A DNA stretch of 64,000 bases, from NCBI GenBank assembly GCA_032622095.1, contig CP136069.1, positions 72,191,319-72,255,318 on the forward strand, written 5' to 3'. The notes below the pieces were generated by a model, which was not told the DNA's origin, made no database searches, and was given only the letters and a program-made list of their open reading frames with translations. The DNA is from Siphonodentalium dalli. Its lineage: Eukaryota > Mollusca > Scaphopoda > Gadilida > Siphonodentaliidae. Position 1 is the stretch's first letter; every line of letters starts with the position of its first letter. The translations under genes were made by a program, and so were the position numbers. Shown in pieces: positions 45,701 through 53,690 of the stretch.

Positions 45701-48700
45701 TCTGTAAAAAAAAAAATGCTCGAAGCGGATTTTGGATATGTTGTACAGGATATATTCCTCTTCAAACGGGAATAAAAACCAGCTTAGTCCAAATTTATTC
45801 TAGGTCAAACCTTTTATCGACCAGGCTATGAGAACCGCTCTCCGTCTGTTGGCACCACTAACATTGTTAACAAAAAGAACTAAAACTCTATATAACGTAC
45901 TTTCGAATAAATGTCTGACACATTGTACACCGTCTGTCATAATACCGTAGGTGTTTAAAATCACTTCTTCGGAGAAGAAAAAACGCTCTTTAAAACGCTC
46001 TTTATAATTACTTCTTTAAAAGAAGTTCTTTTGTGGGGAAAGCTCTTTAAAATCACTTATTAGGAGAAAATCCGATCTTCTAAAAATAAAACACTTTTAA
46101 AATGTTAACAATGTTAGCGGTGTCAGCAGACGGAGATCGGTTCTCAATCTATAGAGATCACGTCGTATTAGCGCTGCCAGGGCCTAACATTTTAAACAAG
46201 GATGCAATGGCAGCGAATTACATTGTAATGATCGGGTGTCCACTACCACCACGTGTACATGATGTAAGGAAAAATCTTACATCTTTTTATTTGACTTTTG
46301 TCGGTTATATTTCATTCTGCATAATTCTGAGAAACTGAACTGTCCATATTCCTTTGAAATTTGGCCTTAAAATCAAAATGAATTGTAACTATAAGAGAAG
46401 TCTGGAATAAAACAATTTAAGATTTCCTTACATTATGTAAGCGGTCAGACCAGCATAGCGAGGAGACTGAACAGTTTGGTGTATGTTTTCTCTCATTTAC
46501 CAGAAGTGATGTAGCATTAACCCTTTACCCAACAGATGGGACCTGTGCCAATGCATTCTCTTATATATGCGAGTCGACCATAGGTCGCCTCGCATATATA
46601 AGAGAATGCATTGGCTTAACACATATTAAAAATGATAAAATTGTCAAAGAATGTAGAAAAATATTATAAAAATTGTAAAAAAAAATGTAAGAAAATATTA
46701 TAGAATTTTTTTTAGGCCAATGTATTCTCTTATATATGCGAGGCGACCTATGGTCATTTTTGGCCGTTTTGTTGGGTAAAGGGTCAACCCTTTCTTTACA
46801 AAATGGATTCCCCATCAGTTATATAGTATAGAGAGTTAACAATTGGTTTCGAGAATTACGTTAAATAATTCACAAGAGGCGAGAGACGTCAGTAAGAAAC
46901 GAGTGCGCGTTAGCCAAACGTCAGACTCTCTCGCCTCGAGTGAATTATTGAAAGTAATTCTCGAAACCAATTGATTACTCTATTTATTACAATTCCGCAT
47001 CAATTTGATTCGCCAAATATGAATAAAACACTCAGAATTAATGCATAAAATTCCCGATGCGGAGAAAGATCAACAATCGAAAATTCAGCCTAGATCAGTA
47101 AGCGACGTAACGTCAATGACGTCACGAGAAATGACATAATTCACAATAGTGACATTACCATTTTAAAGACATAATTATTATGTACTTGTTCGGGCGCGTG
47201 AAACTGATAAGTTAGTATTCAGGCGCTATGCCAACTGGAGAAATGTAATATTCTACTAACATCGCCGAAAATCTCAAGCAAATCGACCATACCACTCCAT
47301 AGATAACATCGTCAGAACTTGGCTCAATTGTAAATATTTACTACTCGATTCGGGACGCATCTATCGGTGATTAACTAAGCCCCGGTTCCATATTCCCGAT
47401 TTTCTGTCCCGAATTAGTATATTCGGCACCAATTCGGGACCAGACCAAATCGGCAGCATTCGAGAGAATTCTGGACGAGTTTTATTCCAAAAGCCGCCGA
47501 ACTGATGACAAAATTTAATCGTCCCGAACATTGCCGAGTATTCCAGAATGCTTCCGAATTTCTTCCCGAATGATAAAGAATTATCCCGAACTGATACCGA
47601 AATTTCGTGCGAGTAGCTGCCGAATTGCCCAGATTACTACCGACTTGTTGCCGAATACTCCGAATCAATGCCGAACTGGTACCGAATTGATGCCGAATAA
47701 ATACCGAATTGGTATTCAATTGCTGCGTAACGTCCCGAATCGATGCCGTATTTTGCAGATACACCGGATCTCAGTATAAAAGCAGCCACACATGGCGAAT
47801 TCGGGAATAAACTACCTAATACTGCCGACTACTCCAGAATATCCACCCGAATATTGCCGAATACTGCCGACTACTCCCGAATAGGTGCCGAATTGATCCC
47901 GAATTTCTCCCGATGATTGACAAATCGAGAGCGATTCGGCTTGGTTCCCGATAGTTTTGAACATTTCAAAACTGTCGGGAGCGAGTCCAGAATCGTCCCG
48001 AATCGACCCCGATAGCACCGATATCCCCGATCATGTTCGGGGGTAAACATTCACTGTCCCGACTCGTCCCGAACTTACTCCACGATTTTTGCAAAATTAT
48101 GATTCGGGAGTCATTCGGGAACATTCGGGGTGGAAAATCGGGGATATGGAACCGGGGCTTAACGAAAACGATTTCGCCATTGAGTCAATGCATTTAATTA
48201 ATAGATAAAAATGACGGTGTGCGTTGTTTTTGGATATAATATTTGTAAAAATAACTACTTTGAGCAAGATTATTCTCCTTTCTGTTTGGTCAGCCAATCC
48301 GGGAGTGTTTCACATCACTTTAATTAACGGCGTTTTCAAAGGAAAGCGCGCATAGGAGTGTAATAAAAAAGAATATACATTGGCATCATCTACTATTTCT
48401 CTGGATGTATGTTCAGGAAATATTAGCAGACGAAATATAGACGAATTCAGTTGGTGGGAGATATTCATATACAAGTAAATGAGTATTCAGTACCGGTAAA
48501 GAAATGGTCAACATACAACAGACTTAACATTGTATCGAATAGGTGGTATTTATCGATCAACTCGCTACCGTAGAAGAACTTTCCAAAGTTAGTAAAGTTG
48601 GTAGCAAAGACGCAAAATGTGAAGTTAGTTTATTTCTTAAATTGATCATTTCCACATTTAACAATTGACATCACAGCACAATTATTTTGTCAAACCTTTC

Positions 48701-50359
48701 GAGTCTGAAAATAACGTTTGCCACTCAAGAGGTATAACTCTAACATTAAATATAGAACAATTGTCGATAGAATGGTCTTCCTTGTTATGCGATTAACATA
48801 ACTTTGGTGATCACTTTTAGTTGACGCACAGGTACCGGTAACAAAATGACTAATACATATAAATGTACAAGATCGGTCACTCGATTGACCACAATTGTTA
48901 CCGTGGCTGTGTGCATGGGGGGTTAATCGATTTACCCAGGAAAACACTGGGAAAAACCTCGATAAACAACAAAATCTCAGATCACTTACGTTTTCAAACG
49001 GATTCGAATGGGTCTCTGCATTATTCTTCCGGTAAAAATCCCATGACAACAATAAAGAGAGGTTTATCAAATTCACGATTAAAATTAGCAGTTACAAACA
49101 AATTATCTCATGGTGTACTCTAGTCCAAATTTCCTTCGATGTAAATCAGCTAGTGAAATCGATAATACTCATCTGTAGCGGACAGTAAGCCCAGATTCGC
49201 GTAAACTACCCGCGCATCTAAAATCAACCATCAAATAATATGTCACTATATATTGTGAAAGTAACCCGGTTTATTCCATAACACTACATCTGTTTTGAAC
49301 TCCACAATAGTTGTCAACTCCAAGTAGTAATTTAAAGTGAAATGTTTATTCTATTGCAATGTTTGTATAATTTCAAAAGAATACGAACTCATTTGATCTC
49401 GCGACTTCGTAACTGTTCGGGTCTTTCTTTCTTCTTTTTTTTGGTAATGTTTTATTATGTCTTTGCTGTTTATCACAGAACAAAAGTACATTAGTAAACA
49501 TTAGTAAACATAATATATATTAATAACTTAATGAATTAGTTGGTTTTATATACATACATTACACGGCGTTTTCTGTGCGTAATTTAACATAAATGTTATT
49601 TTGTATTGATTTGTATGATAAAGTCGTTTAAAATTTATGAAAAATCCCGCCTCTGGGTCTGGGCGGAAAGTCTACCATAGAAGAGTAAGGTGATTGTGCT
49701 TCGACGTCAACCAATATTATCCCTACCGAGTTCACAAGCTGGACGCGATTACAATTAGCAGTTACAAACAAGTTCGACTCACTATAGGTCCCATCATTAA
49801 GGGTACCATTCGTCAGACACACACACACATGTTCATTAACGAGGAGGACATACTACTCAATCCTTGAAATAGTGTGTCTGTCATGACCTAGCGTGACCAA
49901 ATTCACCCTCTGGGAAACTCATTCTGATTAGGCCTCAACTGCTATATCTGGGAGATATAGACATATCAGATTTAAGTTCCCCGTTTGAAGTTGGTGAGTA
50001 TCACCTATCAGGCACCTCGATTATGCATTTAATCGTCTGTAAGTTATGGTGTGTAGAAATTGAACAGAAGGGAAAAATAACTAAAATAATGTTAAGTTGC
50101 GATTATAGATACTTCCCTGAAGATGAGGCCTAAGCAGAATGAGGTCCCCAGAGGGAGAATTTGGTGATGCTACGTGCGTTTGTGGATAAAAAAAACTGAT
50201 TTATACGACATTCTATTTCTAGGCGAAGTAAAGCTGATCGAATTGGATGCTCATATACCGGTAGATGAGGGCGGGAGTGGTCCAGATGGTGTGGCGTCTC
50301 ATTGTCGTCCTTCGTTAATCGCAATTATTTTTGTCTCACTTTTGTCATTCGCATTTTAG
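30605..50359 (+). CDS. Ly6/three-finger GPI-anchored protein gene (four exons)
   Basis: Joining 30605-30704, 39853-40029, 41305-41433 and 50223-50359 gives 180 residues and a stop. All introns are GT-AG and phase 1 (9,148, 1,275 and 8,789 bp), so exons fit without frame adjustment. Residues 1-23 are a signal peptide (IGYIFIVLFIAIPGV core). An acidic stretch (24-41) follows. Residues 46-130 form the Ly6/uPAR three-finger domain, with ten cysteines at 46, 49, 62, 78, 82, 98, 114, 123, 125 and 130, the first pair as CYSC and the last as CNGG. Candidate N-glycosylation sites are N65 and N77. A Gly/Ser-rich segment (151-161) and a hydrophobic C-terminus (166-180) fit GPI anchoring. The pattern resembles invertebrate quiver/sleepless-type Ly6 proteins, which act at the cell surface; the ligand cannot be inferred. 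An additional Cys at 163 is unusual but may be removed with the tail. Confidence 0.85.
30705..31795 (+). other. Start of intron 1, no repeat recognised
   Basis: Intronic sequence after the exon 1 donor. No further exon with Ly6 cysteine spacing is visible here. Confidence 0.5.
31796..32256. mobile_element. MITE family D, complete copy in intron 1
   Basis: TTAAAGATGCGTAATTCGAAT opens the element and ATCGGATTGAGTACCTTTAA closes it. Internally it matches 1702-2143 along most of its length, including GGTAAAAAATATTTGATTCG. A (GTT)n run lies at 32186-32212. Confidence 0.8.
32257..33162. repeat. Intron 1 segment with family D fragments
   Basis: 32695-33075 repeats pieces of family D (CACTTGATTTTAGGGTCATCC, ATTACACAAAAATAATGC, GGTGAAAAATAATAGATTTC) in disordered form, without termini. 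The rest is unassigned. Confidence 0.55.
33163..33260. mobile_element. Divergent relative of the TTAA palindrome MITEs
   Basis: It begins TTAACCCTTTCATGACGGG and contains CAGTGCATTCTCTATTATAT then GGGAGTCTCCCATGG, a shortened relative of the 69-bp palindrome. The right terminus is not found. Confidence 0.5.
33367..33529. repeat. ~163-bp palindrome in intron 1
   Basis: Arms of about 78 bp include AGGATTAACTGCCATGTGGA, TTTTATGGAGATGTAACGG and CATAACTTG.GTAAAACCC. The centre is CCCGAAGGG. Only a few mismatches separate the arms. Confidence 0.9.
33911..34147. mobile_element. MITE family B (TTAA-CCCTTTCAGTGCC), single palindrome
   Basis: It starts TTAACACTTTGAGTGCC and ends GGCACTGAAAGGGTTAA, with TTAA at both ends. 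One 69-bp palindrome is inside at 33962-34030. AT-rich filler follows it where paired families carry a second copy. Confidence 0.8.
33962..34030 (+). repeat. 69-bp palindrome P, copy 7
   Basis: A single forward copy, preceded by ATACACTGT where the paired families have CCCTGT. Confidence 0.9.
34521..34615. repeat. 95-bp palindrome
   Basis: TTGTACAAGTCTAGGTTGTG pairs with its exact complement ending at 34615. TCATATTGGACGAGACAC and its complement flank the centre. Near-perfect. Confidence 0.9.
35498..35578. repeat. 81-bp inverted repeat
   Basis: AAACTGTACATTATTTCAG and its exact complement are separated by 43 bp containing a smaller TCGA-rich hairpin. Confidence 0.85.
35624..37284. repeat. 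Intron 1 segment with dispersed repeat pieces
   Basis: 36180-36480 carries TTTCTAAGTAAA, CATAACTCCGTTAAAAA and CATCCGGACAACCAGAAAC, units shared with 40155-40440 and 51715-52150. 37150-37180 holds a short (GGAC)n run followed by CAATAGTCTTCCGAAAATTT. No coding segment seen. Confidence 0.55.
37285..37570. mobile_element. MITE family D, partial, in intron 1
   Basis: TTAAAGGTACTCTATCCGATT starts the copy. It has (CAA)n, TTCAGTTATCAGAATGGAG and GGTGAAAAATAATAGATTTC, and stops at a poly-T tract without a right terminus. Confidence 0.7.
37571..38521. other. Intron 1 segment, unassigned
   Basis: Mostly single-copy-looking. A short family D end (GTTAATTCGGATTATACATC) lies at 38185-38212. Confidence 0.4.
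38575..38643 (+). repeat. 69-bp palindrome P, copy 8
   Basis: Canonical form, preceded by ACCCTGT. Confidence 0.9.
38863..38931 (-). repeat. 69-bp palindrome P, copy 9
   Basis: Inverted partner of copy 8, followed by ACAGGGTAAAA. Confidence 0.9.
39190..39487 (+). mobile_element. Possible retroposon 3' end with AAAAAC tail
   Basis: GTATATATTGTCAATAAAG is followed by a tail of AAAC/AAAAAC units, as at the 3' end of a retroposed transcript. The upstream body has no recognisable coding motif. It lies in intron 1, about 370 bp before exon 2. The identity of the source element is unknown. Confidence 0.45.
39853..40029 (+). CDS. Ly6-type gene exon 2: first half of domain
   Basis: The acceptor is TTATTCGCAG and the donor GGAG|GTCAGT. 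177 nt, phase 1 at both ends. It carries cysteines 46, 49, 62, 78 and 82 (TRCYSCQS, MHCLPND, TNCTKKC). The longer open frame beginning at 39871 is in another frame and lacks this cysteine order. Confidence 0.88.
40155..40440. repeat. Dispersed repeat in intron 2
   Basis: GGGTCATAACTCCGTAGAAA, CCCATATTCGAACTT and GAGTTATCGCACCATGCG recur in 36180-36480 and 51715-52150. It ends TGACAGACGTCTCCACAGAC, a tail-like position comparable to the CAGA tails elsewhere. Confidence 0.6.
40592..40605. repeat. Poly-C tract in intron 2
   Basis: A run of about 14 C within a pyrimidine-rich stretch. The rest of intron 2 up to 41304 holds nothing I recognise. Confidence 0.8.
41305..41433 (+). CDS. Ly6-type gene exon 3: second half of domain
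   Basis: The acceptor is TTTTCTCCAG and the donor ATGC|GTAAGT. 129 nt, phase 1 at both ends. It carries cysteines 98, 114, 123, 125 and 130, ending WCICSEPLCNGG, the C-terminal signature of Ly6/uPAR domains. Confidence 0.9.
41544..41958. mobile_element. MITE family B, copy 2, in intron 3
   Basis: It runs from TTAACCCTTTCAGTGCC to GACACTGAAAGGGTTAA. The interior GGGTATGCTTAAGCATGCTA and the palindrome at 41839-41907 match 43357-43818. Confidence 0.85.
41839..41907 (-). repeat. 69-bp palindrome P, copy 10
   Basis: A single reverse-oriented copy with one arm change (AGAATTCATTGG). Confidence 0.88.
42045..43194. mobile_element. CACTGTA..TACAGTG TIR element with giant palindrome
   Basis: The left end CACTGTAAATAACCCACCGT and the right end ACGGCTATTTAATACAGTG are inverted repeats, continuing through TTTTTACGGTAGAGTACCG. 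TT flanks both sides (42043 and 43195). The uninterrupted target CCGCTAACATTGTTAACAAA is present at 43307, so the insertion and its 2-bp duplication are directly visible. Tandem TATTCCACTACCGTATAATT units follow the left end. No transposase. Confidence 0.8.
42256..42832. repeat. 577-bp palindrome
   Basis: Arms of about 280 bp pair from CACGGGGGGAGAACTGCG to CGCAGTTCTCCCCACGTG. Inner landmarks TTTCGGCGACAAACGAGAT and CTAATATCCATCAAAATCT have complements in the right arm. The centre carries CGAACCGTCGCGTG repeated around a TTCCGATAAAA/TTTTATCGGAA pair. The right arm has one additional 22-bp unit (CCACCGTCTCTTTATCGGAA). The 62- and 66-codon frames on opposite strands are mirror images. Confidence 0.92.
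43357..43818. mobile_element. MITE family B, copy 3, in intron 3
   Basis: It runs from TTAACTCTTTCAGTGCC to GGCACTGAAAGGGTTAA. The interior is nearly the same as 41544-41958 and one palindrome lies at 43699-43767. Confidence 0.85.
43699..43767 (-). repeat. 69-bp palindrome P, copy 11
   Basis: A single reverse-oriented copy, canonical sequence, followed by CACAGGGTATATGGG. Confidence 0.9.
43866..45828. mobile_element. ~2-kb TIR element in intron 3
   Basis: AGTCTGGTCGATAAA at the left pairs with TTTATCGACCAGGCT at the right. The arms extend about 145 bp through CTAGAATAAATTTGGACTAA and CATATCCAAAATCCGCT. The interior has no credible coding frame. Non-autonomous or decayed; superfamily unclear. 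Confidence 0.75.
45829..46516. other. Intron 3 segment with repeated GCTAACATTGTTAAC pieces
   Basis: CACTAACATTGTTAACAAAA (45861), its reverse near 46101 and CGCTGCCAGGGCCTAACA (46173) repeat host-repeat pieces seen at 41960-42045 and 43240-43345. No gene. Confidence 0.5.
46547..46615 (+). repeat. 69-bp palindrome P, copy 12
   Basis: Canonical forward copy, followed by TTAACACA. Confidence 0.9.
46716..46755 (-). repeat. Palindrome P, half copy
   Basis: Only the left arm and loop remain (GCCAATGTATTCTC...GGTC). The right arm is lost at the deletion junction. Confidence 0.85.
46833..46980. repeat. 148-bp palindrome in intron 3
   Basis: GTTAACAATTGGTTTCGAGA and AATAATTCACAAGAGGCGAG pair with complements in the right arm around a ~40-bp centre containing GTGCGCGTTAG. 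Confidence 0.88.
47165..48330 (-). repeat. Family E repeat, split by an insertion
   Basis: The two halves, 47165-47375 and 48162-48330, together match the reverse complement of 10378-10752. Landmarks are GCGTGAAACTGATAAGTTAG on the left and AACGAAAACGATTTCGCC on the right. Confidence 0.85.
47378..48159. mobile_element. 782-bp TIR element (family F) nested in family E
   Basis: AGCCCCGGTTCCATATTCCC and GGGGATATGGAACCGGGGCT are near-perfect inverted termini. TA flanks both sides, while the uninterrupted family E copy at 10378 has a single TA at that site. The interior is a degenerate array of CCGAAT/CGGGA motifs every 8-15 bp. A TA target is typical of Tc1/mariner-type insertion; the termini do not identify the family. 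Confidence 0.85.
48331..49893. other. Intron 3 segment, unassigned
   Basis: AATTAGCAGTTACAAACAA occurs near 49084 and again near 49749, so part of this interval is duplicated. No exon with Ly6 features and no RNA gene seen. Confidence 0.4.
49894..50167. mobile_element. ~275-bp TIR element beside exon 4
   Basis: TGACCAAATTC.CCCTCTGGG and CTCATTCTGATTAGGCCTCA at the left are mirrored at 50124-50167 (TGAGGCCTAAGCAGAATGAG). The right end lies about 55 bp before the exon 4 acceptor, so it may overlap the branch-point region. Confidence 0.75.
50223..50359 (+). CDS. Ly6-type gene exon 4: GPI-anchor tail
   Basis: The acceptor is CATTCTATTTCTAG. The junction with exon 3 completes an Arg codon. It encodes EVKLIELDAHIPVDEGG, a small-residue stretch, then PSLIAIIFVSLLSFAF and a TAG. 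The hydrophobic tail directly before the stop fits the GPI transamidase signal. No clear AATAAA follows within the next 120 bp. Confidence 0.82.
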
Positions 50360-50478
50360 TCCATTCAACGTGTAAACGAAACATTTCACTTTCTCGTTAA
50401 GGGACCCAAGGCATTCGCAGTTGATTCGTGCGAAATAATATAGAAGTATGTGGAACAACTATCACCGACAAGTAATTA

Positions 50479-50905
50479 TTAAAGGTACTCAATCCGATTC
50501 GAGTATCTCCATATCAACAGATTCCAACAACAACAACAAAAGTTTTTGAAATGCCGCTTCAGTTATCAGAATCGAGTAATTGCCCAAAAGTAATGCTAAC
50601 CACATTCAACTATAGTATTATATTGCCCAAAATCTGTTATTTTCAACATTTTGTTCAACGAAATTTTGCCGGTTTGACAAATATCTGACACAAAAAACAC
50701 TTGATTTTAGAGTTATCCATCTTGATCCGGAATTTGCGAGACCGTCTTCTCGTCAGCTGTTTACTGGGCCACTTAAAATTGTCGGTGGTGAAAAATAATA
50801 GATGTCAAACATCGACATCTGATCACTCTGACCTTTGATGGGTGAGTTCCTCAACTCGAATCAAATATTTTGTACTCCCCAAGCCAAGGAAGTAGTAATA
50901 TTTTC
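50479..50905. mobile_element. MITE family D copy downstream of the Ly6-type gene
   Basis: TTAAAGGTACTCAATCCGATT starts the copy. The interior is typical; the right end decays at AAGCCAAGGAAGTAGTAATA without the terminal GAGTACCT. It may overlap the gene's 3' untranslated region. Confidence 0.75.
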
Positions 50906-51714
50906 CTCCAACTTCCGAAGAGTGGTACATGGTTATAACATTATTGGTTAACGTATATACAAAATGTGACAAAAAGACAGTGGTATTGAAATAATAAAAG
51001 GCCACTCGGCCAGTGTTCCCCGAACCGGTGGCTTCATTTGGAGCGGAGGCTTTGTAGAAGTATACTATATGGATAAGACACTTGTGCATTGTCTCATTAC
51101 TGACATGCATACAAATAACCAAATCTTTAAAAAAAACTATTAAAGTCAAAATATAACCTCAAATTGGCACAAAATGCAGGGGGGAGGGGGTGAACAAATT
51201 TCTTCCGGCACGTATGCCGGGGTGGGTGGGTGGTCAAAGCCACCAACAAGCAATTTTTTCCGCAACTAAAAAAAAAAATTCCTGCTTGTTTGTTTAGTGT
51301 TTTGGCAATGAGTTGGGCTTCAAAACCACTTTGAATCAGTTTGAATGAGAGAAATAATGTAATTCTGGTAAACTGACTGCAGGCAGTTATCGTGTTGTAT
51401 TTTGTTGCAAATTTTGAAATCCAAGATGGCCGCTGGCAGCCACTTTTTTTTTTGGCCGAATGACCTCAAATTGACTCATTCCTATTTACATGTCCATGTT
51501 AACATCCATGATAAATAGTATGCACAGAAATTCATATACAGCTGTTTACAGTGAATTTCCCCCCGCAAATCTCTGTTTTAGTGTTAAAGGGGGGTGGGTG
51601 TCAAAAAAAGGTCGGAAAAAACTGCCGAAAACGGAAAAAAATTTGGCGGTGGGGGTGGGTGGGTACTAAAAATGATTGAAAGGGAAAAAATGCCATACGT
51701 GCCTGAAATCATCG
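50906..51714. other. Unassigned interval
   Basis: No gene recognised. G-rich GGGTGGGTGG stretches occur near 51190-51230 and 51590-51665; CCAAGATGGCCGC lies at 51420. Confidence 0.4.
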
Positions 51715-52210
51715 GTTCAAACTCAAATTCGAACTTGACCTGTATCGTGATATGACTGATCCACATGAAAACGGTATTTGCAATTAAAGGATCCAAACTT
51801 GAGATATCATCCGGAAACCGAAAAAGTGAGAAATTTTCTAAGTAAAACAAGTCGAAAAAGGGCCACAACTCTCGCAAAAATTGGCGGAGCATACCCATAT
51901 TCGAACTTGACCTGCACATATGGCTGATAAACTCACATACCAAATTGCGTTCAGATATGATCACAAGAACTGAAGTTATCATCCGGAAACCAGAAAATTA
52001 CATAATTCTAAGTTTTAAAAAAAGGGCCATAACTCTCGCAAAAATGGGCGGAGTAAACCCATATTCGAACTTGACCTGTATTTTGGTCTGATAAACTCAT
52101 CTATGAAATTTGCTTTTGATCTAATAACCGAAACTAAAGTTATCATCCGGAAACCATTTCCGGACGCAAGCACGGACGGACGCACGGACGGACGCACGGA
52201 CGGACACCGG
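51715..52210. repeat. Dispersed tandem repeat with (GGACGCAC)n tail
   Basis: Units of ~165 bp contain GGGCCACAACTCTCGCAAAA, CCCATATTCGAACTTGACCT and AGTTATCATCCGGAAACC (51805, 51972, 52138). They end in a CGGACGGACGCA run at 52168-52205. Related unit pieces lie at 36180 and 40155. Confidence 0.8.
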
Positions 52211-52573
52211 TATTTTAAAGGCCCCGAAATTATTTTTTTCGGGGGACAACAAAACATGAATCACATGCATATCCGCTTAAATGACATATACATTGTTTTC
52301 AGTATAGTTCTATAGGAACTACTCGTCAATGATAATTTAGCTTAGAAAGGATTAAGGTTTATTGGATATGCATTTCACTATATATTGGATGTGTTGGAAA
52401 CAGGTGACAAAATGAAAAATTGTCAAAATTCATTTTCCCGAGAAAATGTTAGCTCCAACATGTGTGGCAATGTTTAGAACTAACACAAAACTGAAAACTA
52501 AAGAAACATATCAACCTGTTTCGAAGCAGACAATATTTCACATGGATAAATATTCACTAATACAAACAATCAC

Positions 52574-52978
52574 TTAAAGACATATTATGACTTGTTTGGG
52601 TGCGTGAAACTGATACGTTGGTACTCATGCAGGCACTATGCCGACATGGTGAATGTAGCATTATACTAACATCGCCGAAAATTTCAAAGACATCTACCAT
52701 ACCACTCTATAAAAAAAATCATCGCCTGAACTACGCTCAATGTAAATATATACATCTCGATTCGGGACACAACTATCGGCGATAAACTCACATAAATTAG
52801 TTCGCCATCGAGAGTCATTGAATTTAATTAAAATAGAAGAATGACAGTGTGTGTTGTACATTTGGATAATATATTCGTAACAAAGATTACTTTGAGCAAG
52901 ATTATTCTCCGTTTCTTACCATGCATGCATCTTGCCCTTTTCTTATCACCTTACTGGAGTTTTTCACATGACTTTAAT
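52574..52978 (-). repeat. Family E repeat, uninterrupted copy
   Basis: TTAAAGACATATTATGACTTG through CACATGACTTTAA matches 47165-48330 without the 782-bp insertion, at moderate divergence. Confidence 0.8.
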
Positions 52979-53690
52979 ATGCATGCCTCTTCTGTTTTTT
53001 TGTGTAAATCAGTTTGCAAGTGAAATTGGTGAATAAAAGTATCTTACCTGGCTGTTTATTTGTTTTTTATTTTTATGTTTTAGTTGAGAACATAATTATT
53101 TTCTTGTCACATAGTTTCATCACATCAAATCCCCTTAGCACCGGGATTCACTCCCAGTATAGAACCGGGATTCATTCCCAGTATATATTCCGGTGGGATT
53201 TCGGAAATAGTCCGGAATGTTATCGGAATATTTAAATCCACGTGGACCATCATCGGTCCAGTGATCCCGGTCCAGACGTTTTTCCAGATATATCTCGTTA
53301 TTTCAGGTGATCGGTATCCTGAAATACTTCTGGTCCCGAATATATCCCAGTAGTACTCGCGAAACAAAATATTGCAACAGACAACCAATGGTAGCCAAAA
53401 CAGAGCACCACATGCACACTACATGTGGGAATGGAGCAAGGGTAATACCAAGGGACGAGGGAGGGGGTCATCTGTCGGTATGATTAGCCCTCCATCTGAG
53501 AGATTTCCAATGGTCAGCCCGGTAGCTATAGCTCCCATATCGGGGACTCGTAGCCCCTGCAGCGGTAAATATACATGGTGCCACCCCTGGAATGTAGCCC
53601 TACAAGATTGTCAGTTCAGTTTCGCCAGTTGTGGCTATACGATCTGAGATGTCATGCGCATCTCATTACCAAAAGTAGAAAAATTTGCCA
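52979..53690. other. Unassigned interval
   Basis: Two short direct repeats, ACCGGGATTCACTCCCAGTA and its near-copy, lie at 53139-53182. No coding exon seen. Part of 53400-53690 may be the 3' flank of the minus-strand LINE. Confidence 0.4.

Larger units (their letters stand above)
46517..46787. mobile_element. MITE family A, deletion derivative
   Basis: The left end TTAACCCTTTACCCAACAG is normal. The first palindrome (46547-46615) is complete, but the second stops at its centre (46716-46755) and joins directly to GGCCGTTTTGTTGGGTAAAG. The right TTAA is TCAA. Confidence 0.8.

Noticed and set aside
48690-49123. Overlapping 128- and 86-codon frames on opposite strands
   Set aside because: Neither has a recognisable motif, and part of the sequence is repeated near 49750; an intronic position in the Ly6-type gene makes a nested gene unlikely.
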